Shown here: positions 8,779-9,488 of the stretch, in pieces
How positions within the stretch are numbered: position 1 is the first letter of the stretch
Layout of the letters: the number at the start of each line of letters is the position of its first letter
DNA from: Candidatus Absconditabacterales bacterium
GTDB lineage: Bacteria; Patescibacteria; JAEDAM01; Absconditabacterales; Absconditicoccaceae
NCBI GenBank assembly: GCA_938010495.1
Contig: CALLUT010000091.1
Span: 1 to 9,488 of the forward strand
DNA length: 9,488 nt
Direction of reading: 5' to 3'
Notes under the pieces: model-generated
Databases searched by the model: none
The model's input: the letters and a program-made list of their open reading frames with translations, nothing else
What the model was told of the DNA's origin: nothing
Made by a program: the position numbers and the translations under genes

Positions 8779-8805
8779 AACTATGCTTTGTATAGCTATT
8801 TCGAC

Positions 8806-8835
8806 TTGCATTATAAGCTGATTTAGGTATATATT
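8806..8835 (+). promoter_or_regulatory. Candidate promoter for the L10 leader and rplJ
   Basis: TTGCAT (8806-8811) and TATATT (8830-8835) are separated by 18 bases, a sigma70-like spacing. Initiation would fall near 8842, just before the conserved part of the L10 leader RNA. Both hexamers are imperfect, but the placement against the leader supports the call. Confidence 0.5.
8810..8815 (-). promoter_or_regulatory. Candidate -10 box for the glycosyltransferase/surface-protein cassette
   Basis: The minus strand reads a perfect TATAAT here, about 31 bases before the glycosyltransferase ATG, which would give a short leader of about 25 bases. No good -35 hexamer stands 16-18 bases upstream. The box overlaps the candidate -35 of the divergent rplJ promoter. 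Confidence 0.4.
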
Positions 8836-8841
8836 ATCCAC

Positions 8842-8928
8842 TAACCAAAGACAGCAGGCGCATAAGCCCTGCCGAGGTGCCCATATAACGTAGATAAACT
8901 CTACATTTACTGGCCGCTTCGAAGCGTC
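8842..8928 (+). ncRNA. Ribosomal protein L10 leader (autoregulatory mRNA structure)
   Basis: The segment contains the conserved L10-leader core AAAGACAGCAGG followed by CCTGCCGAGGTG. GCAGG (8854-8858) pairs with CCTGC (8868-8872), and the GAGG bulge sequence follows as in the known family. A second hairpin, GTAGA (8890-8894) with TCTAC (8900-8904), and a palindromic hairpin with a T-tract complete the leader. In other bacteria the L10 or L10-L12 complex binds this structure in its own mRNA and represses the operon. Here it stands directly in front of rplJ, so the same feedback is expected. The boundaries are approximate. Confidence 0.88.
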
Positions 8929-8935
8929 TTTTTTT
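8912..8935 (+). terminator. Attenuator-like hairpin in the rplJ leader
   Basis: CGCTTCGAAGCG (8915-8926) is a perfect palindrome that can fold into a short GC-containing stem, with a T-tract at 8929-8935. It lies between the L10-binding core and the rplJ start, where leader-controlled terminators occur in other bacteria. The stem is short, so termination efficiency is uncertain. Confidence 0.55.
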
Positions 8936-8957
8936 ATTTAATGATGACATGTGTTAC

Positions 8958-9488
8958 ATGCCTTTACTAAAAGCACAAAAAAAGGAATTAGCAAAAAAGT
9001 ATTTGTCTAATGTTGAATGAGCACAAAATTCAGTTATTCTTTCTGTTGAATGAATCCCTGTGAATGCTGTTAATGAACTAAGAATGGATCTTGCTGAGTC
9101 TCAGTGAGAACTAGTAGTTGTTAAGAAAAGAGTATTTCTAAAGGGTGTTGAATGAAAGTATGATGGATTTACGCTTGATCAAGCACCATGAGCAATTGCT
9201 GTTTTGCATAGTCACAATGAAGATGATGCTCACGCACCATTGAAAGTGATTTACAAACATGCTAAAGCATGGAAGAAAGAAAAGCTTGAGTTTACAATTG
9301 ATTATGTTGGTTGATGGTATGATGCTATCTGGCAAGATAAATCATATGTTTCAGAACTTGCTGCTCTTCCTTCAAAAGAAGAACTTATTGGGAAATTCCT
9401 TTACATGTTGAATCACCCTGCATCTTCATTTGCAAGAGTATTACAAGCAATTGCAGACAAAGATGGTGATACTACATCAGAAGAAACT
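8958..9488 (+). CDS. rplJ: 50S ribosomal protein L10 (3' truncated by window)
   Basis: This is L10, the base of the ribosomal stalk, which anchors L7/L12 dimers and so helps recruit translation factors. The first 177 residues are visible and the frame is open to the window edge. The start MPLLKAQKKELAKKY is typical, and the N-terminal RNA-binding domain shows NELRMDLAES and VVVKKRVFLKG. The C-terminal part has LPSKEELIGKFLYMLNHPASSFARVLQAIAD, matching the family's usual PASxxxRVLxA ending. Six glycines are TGA. The ATG at 8958 is chosen because the two ATGs at 8941/8944 lie in a frame that stops at 8970. An L10 leader directly upstream confirms the identity. The stalk gene rplL is expected just beyond the window. 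Confidence 0.95.

Noticed and set aside
8941..8970. A 9-residue leader peptide before rplJ (ATG ATG ... TAA)
   Set aside because: It overlaps the rplJ start out of frame, has no support from composition, and the upstream leader already explains regulation.
1..9488. UGA read as tryptophan (code 4, mycoplasma-like)
   Set aside because: UGA codons fall at conserved glycines (Gly-rich arm of L15, GGxE and EGFG of GT4, DxDGDG loop), and TGG is used for Trp in the same genes.

Overview
The window comes from a bacterium that reads UGA as glycine (genetic code 25). It is most likely a member of the Candidate Phyla Radiation (Ca. Gracilibacteria or Absconditabacteria/SR1). With the standard code every gene here falls into short fragments. 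With UGA = Gly, seven long frames appear, and UGA falls at invariant glycines of known families: S5, the L15 Gly-rich arm, the SecY C5 loop, and the GGxE and EGFG motifs of a GT4 glycosyltransferase. TGG is used separately for tryptophan. L30 is missing between S5 and L15, as is typical of CPR genomes. DNA is AT-rich and no clear Shine-Dalgarno sites precede the genes.

Layout. (1) Plus strand, 1-2734: the distal spc operon, with the end of rplR (L18), then rpsE (S5), rplO (L15) and secY, closed by a strong intrinsic terminator. (2) Minus strand, 8778 down to 2678: a three-gene cassette. It holds a GT4 glycosyltransferase (7696-8778), a 1259-residue surface protein (3865-7644) and an unrecognised 395-residue protein (2678-3865). 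Gene spacings are 51 bp and a 1-bp TAATG overlap, so the three are probably one transcription unit. (3) Plus strand, 8806-9488: a promoter-like pair, a ribosomal protein L10 leader RNA with an attenuator-like hairpin, and rplJ (L10), which runs off the window.

The surface protein is the centrepiece. It has an N-terminal hydrophobic export or anchor segment, about eight Cys-containing repeats of ~92-96 residues resembling SprB repeats, a Cys/Trp-rich module, a calcium-binding TSP3-like loop, a Myxococcus-type Cys-rich repeat, and C-terminal SLH-like repeats. This is the plan of a wall- or S-layer-anchored adhesin. The adjacent glycosyltransferase may make glycans for it or for the envelope; that link is inference. 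The cassette sits between two core ribosomal loci. It ends with zero spacing against secY, and the secY terminator lies inside the last codons of the converging gene. No stretch over 300 bases lacks a gene.
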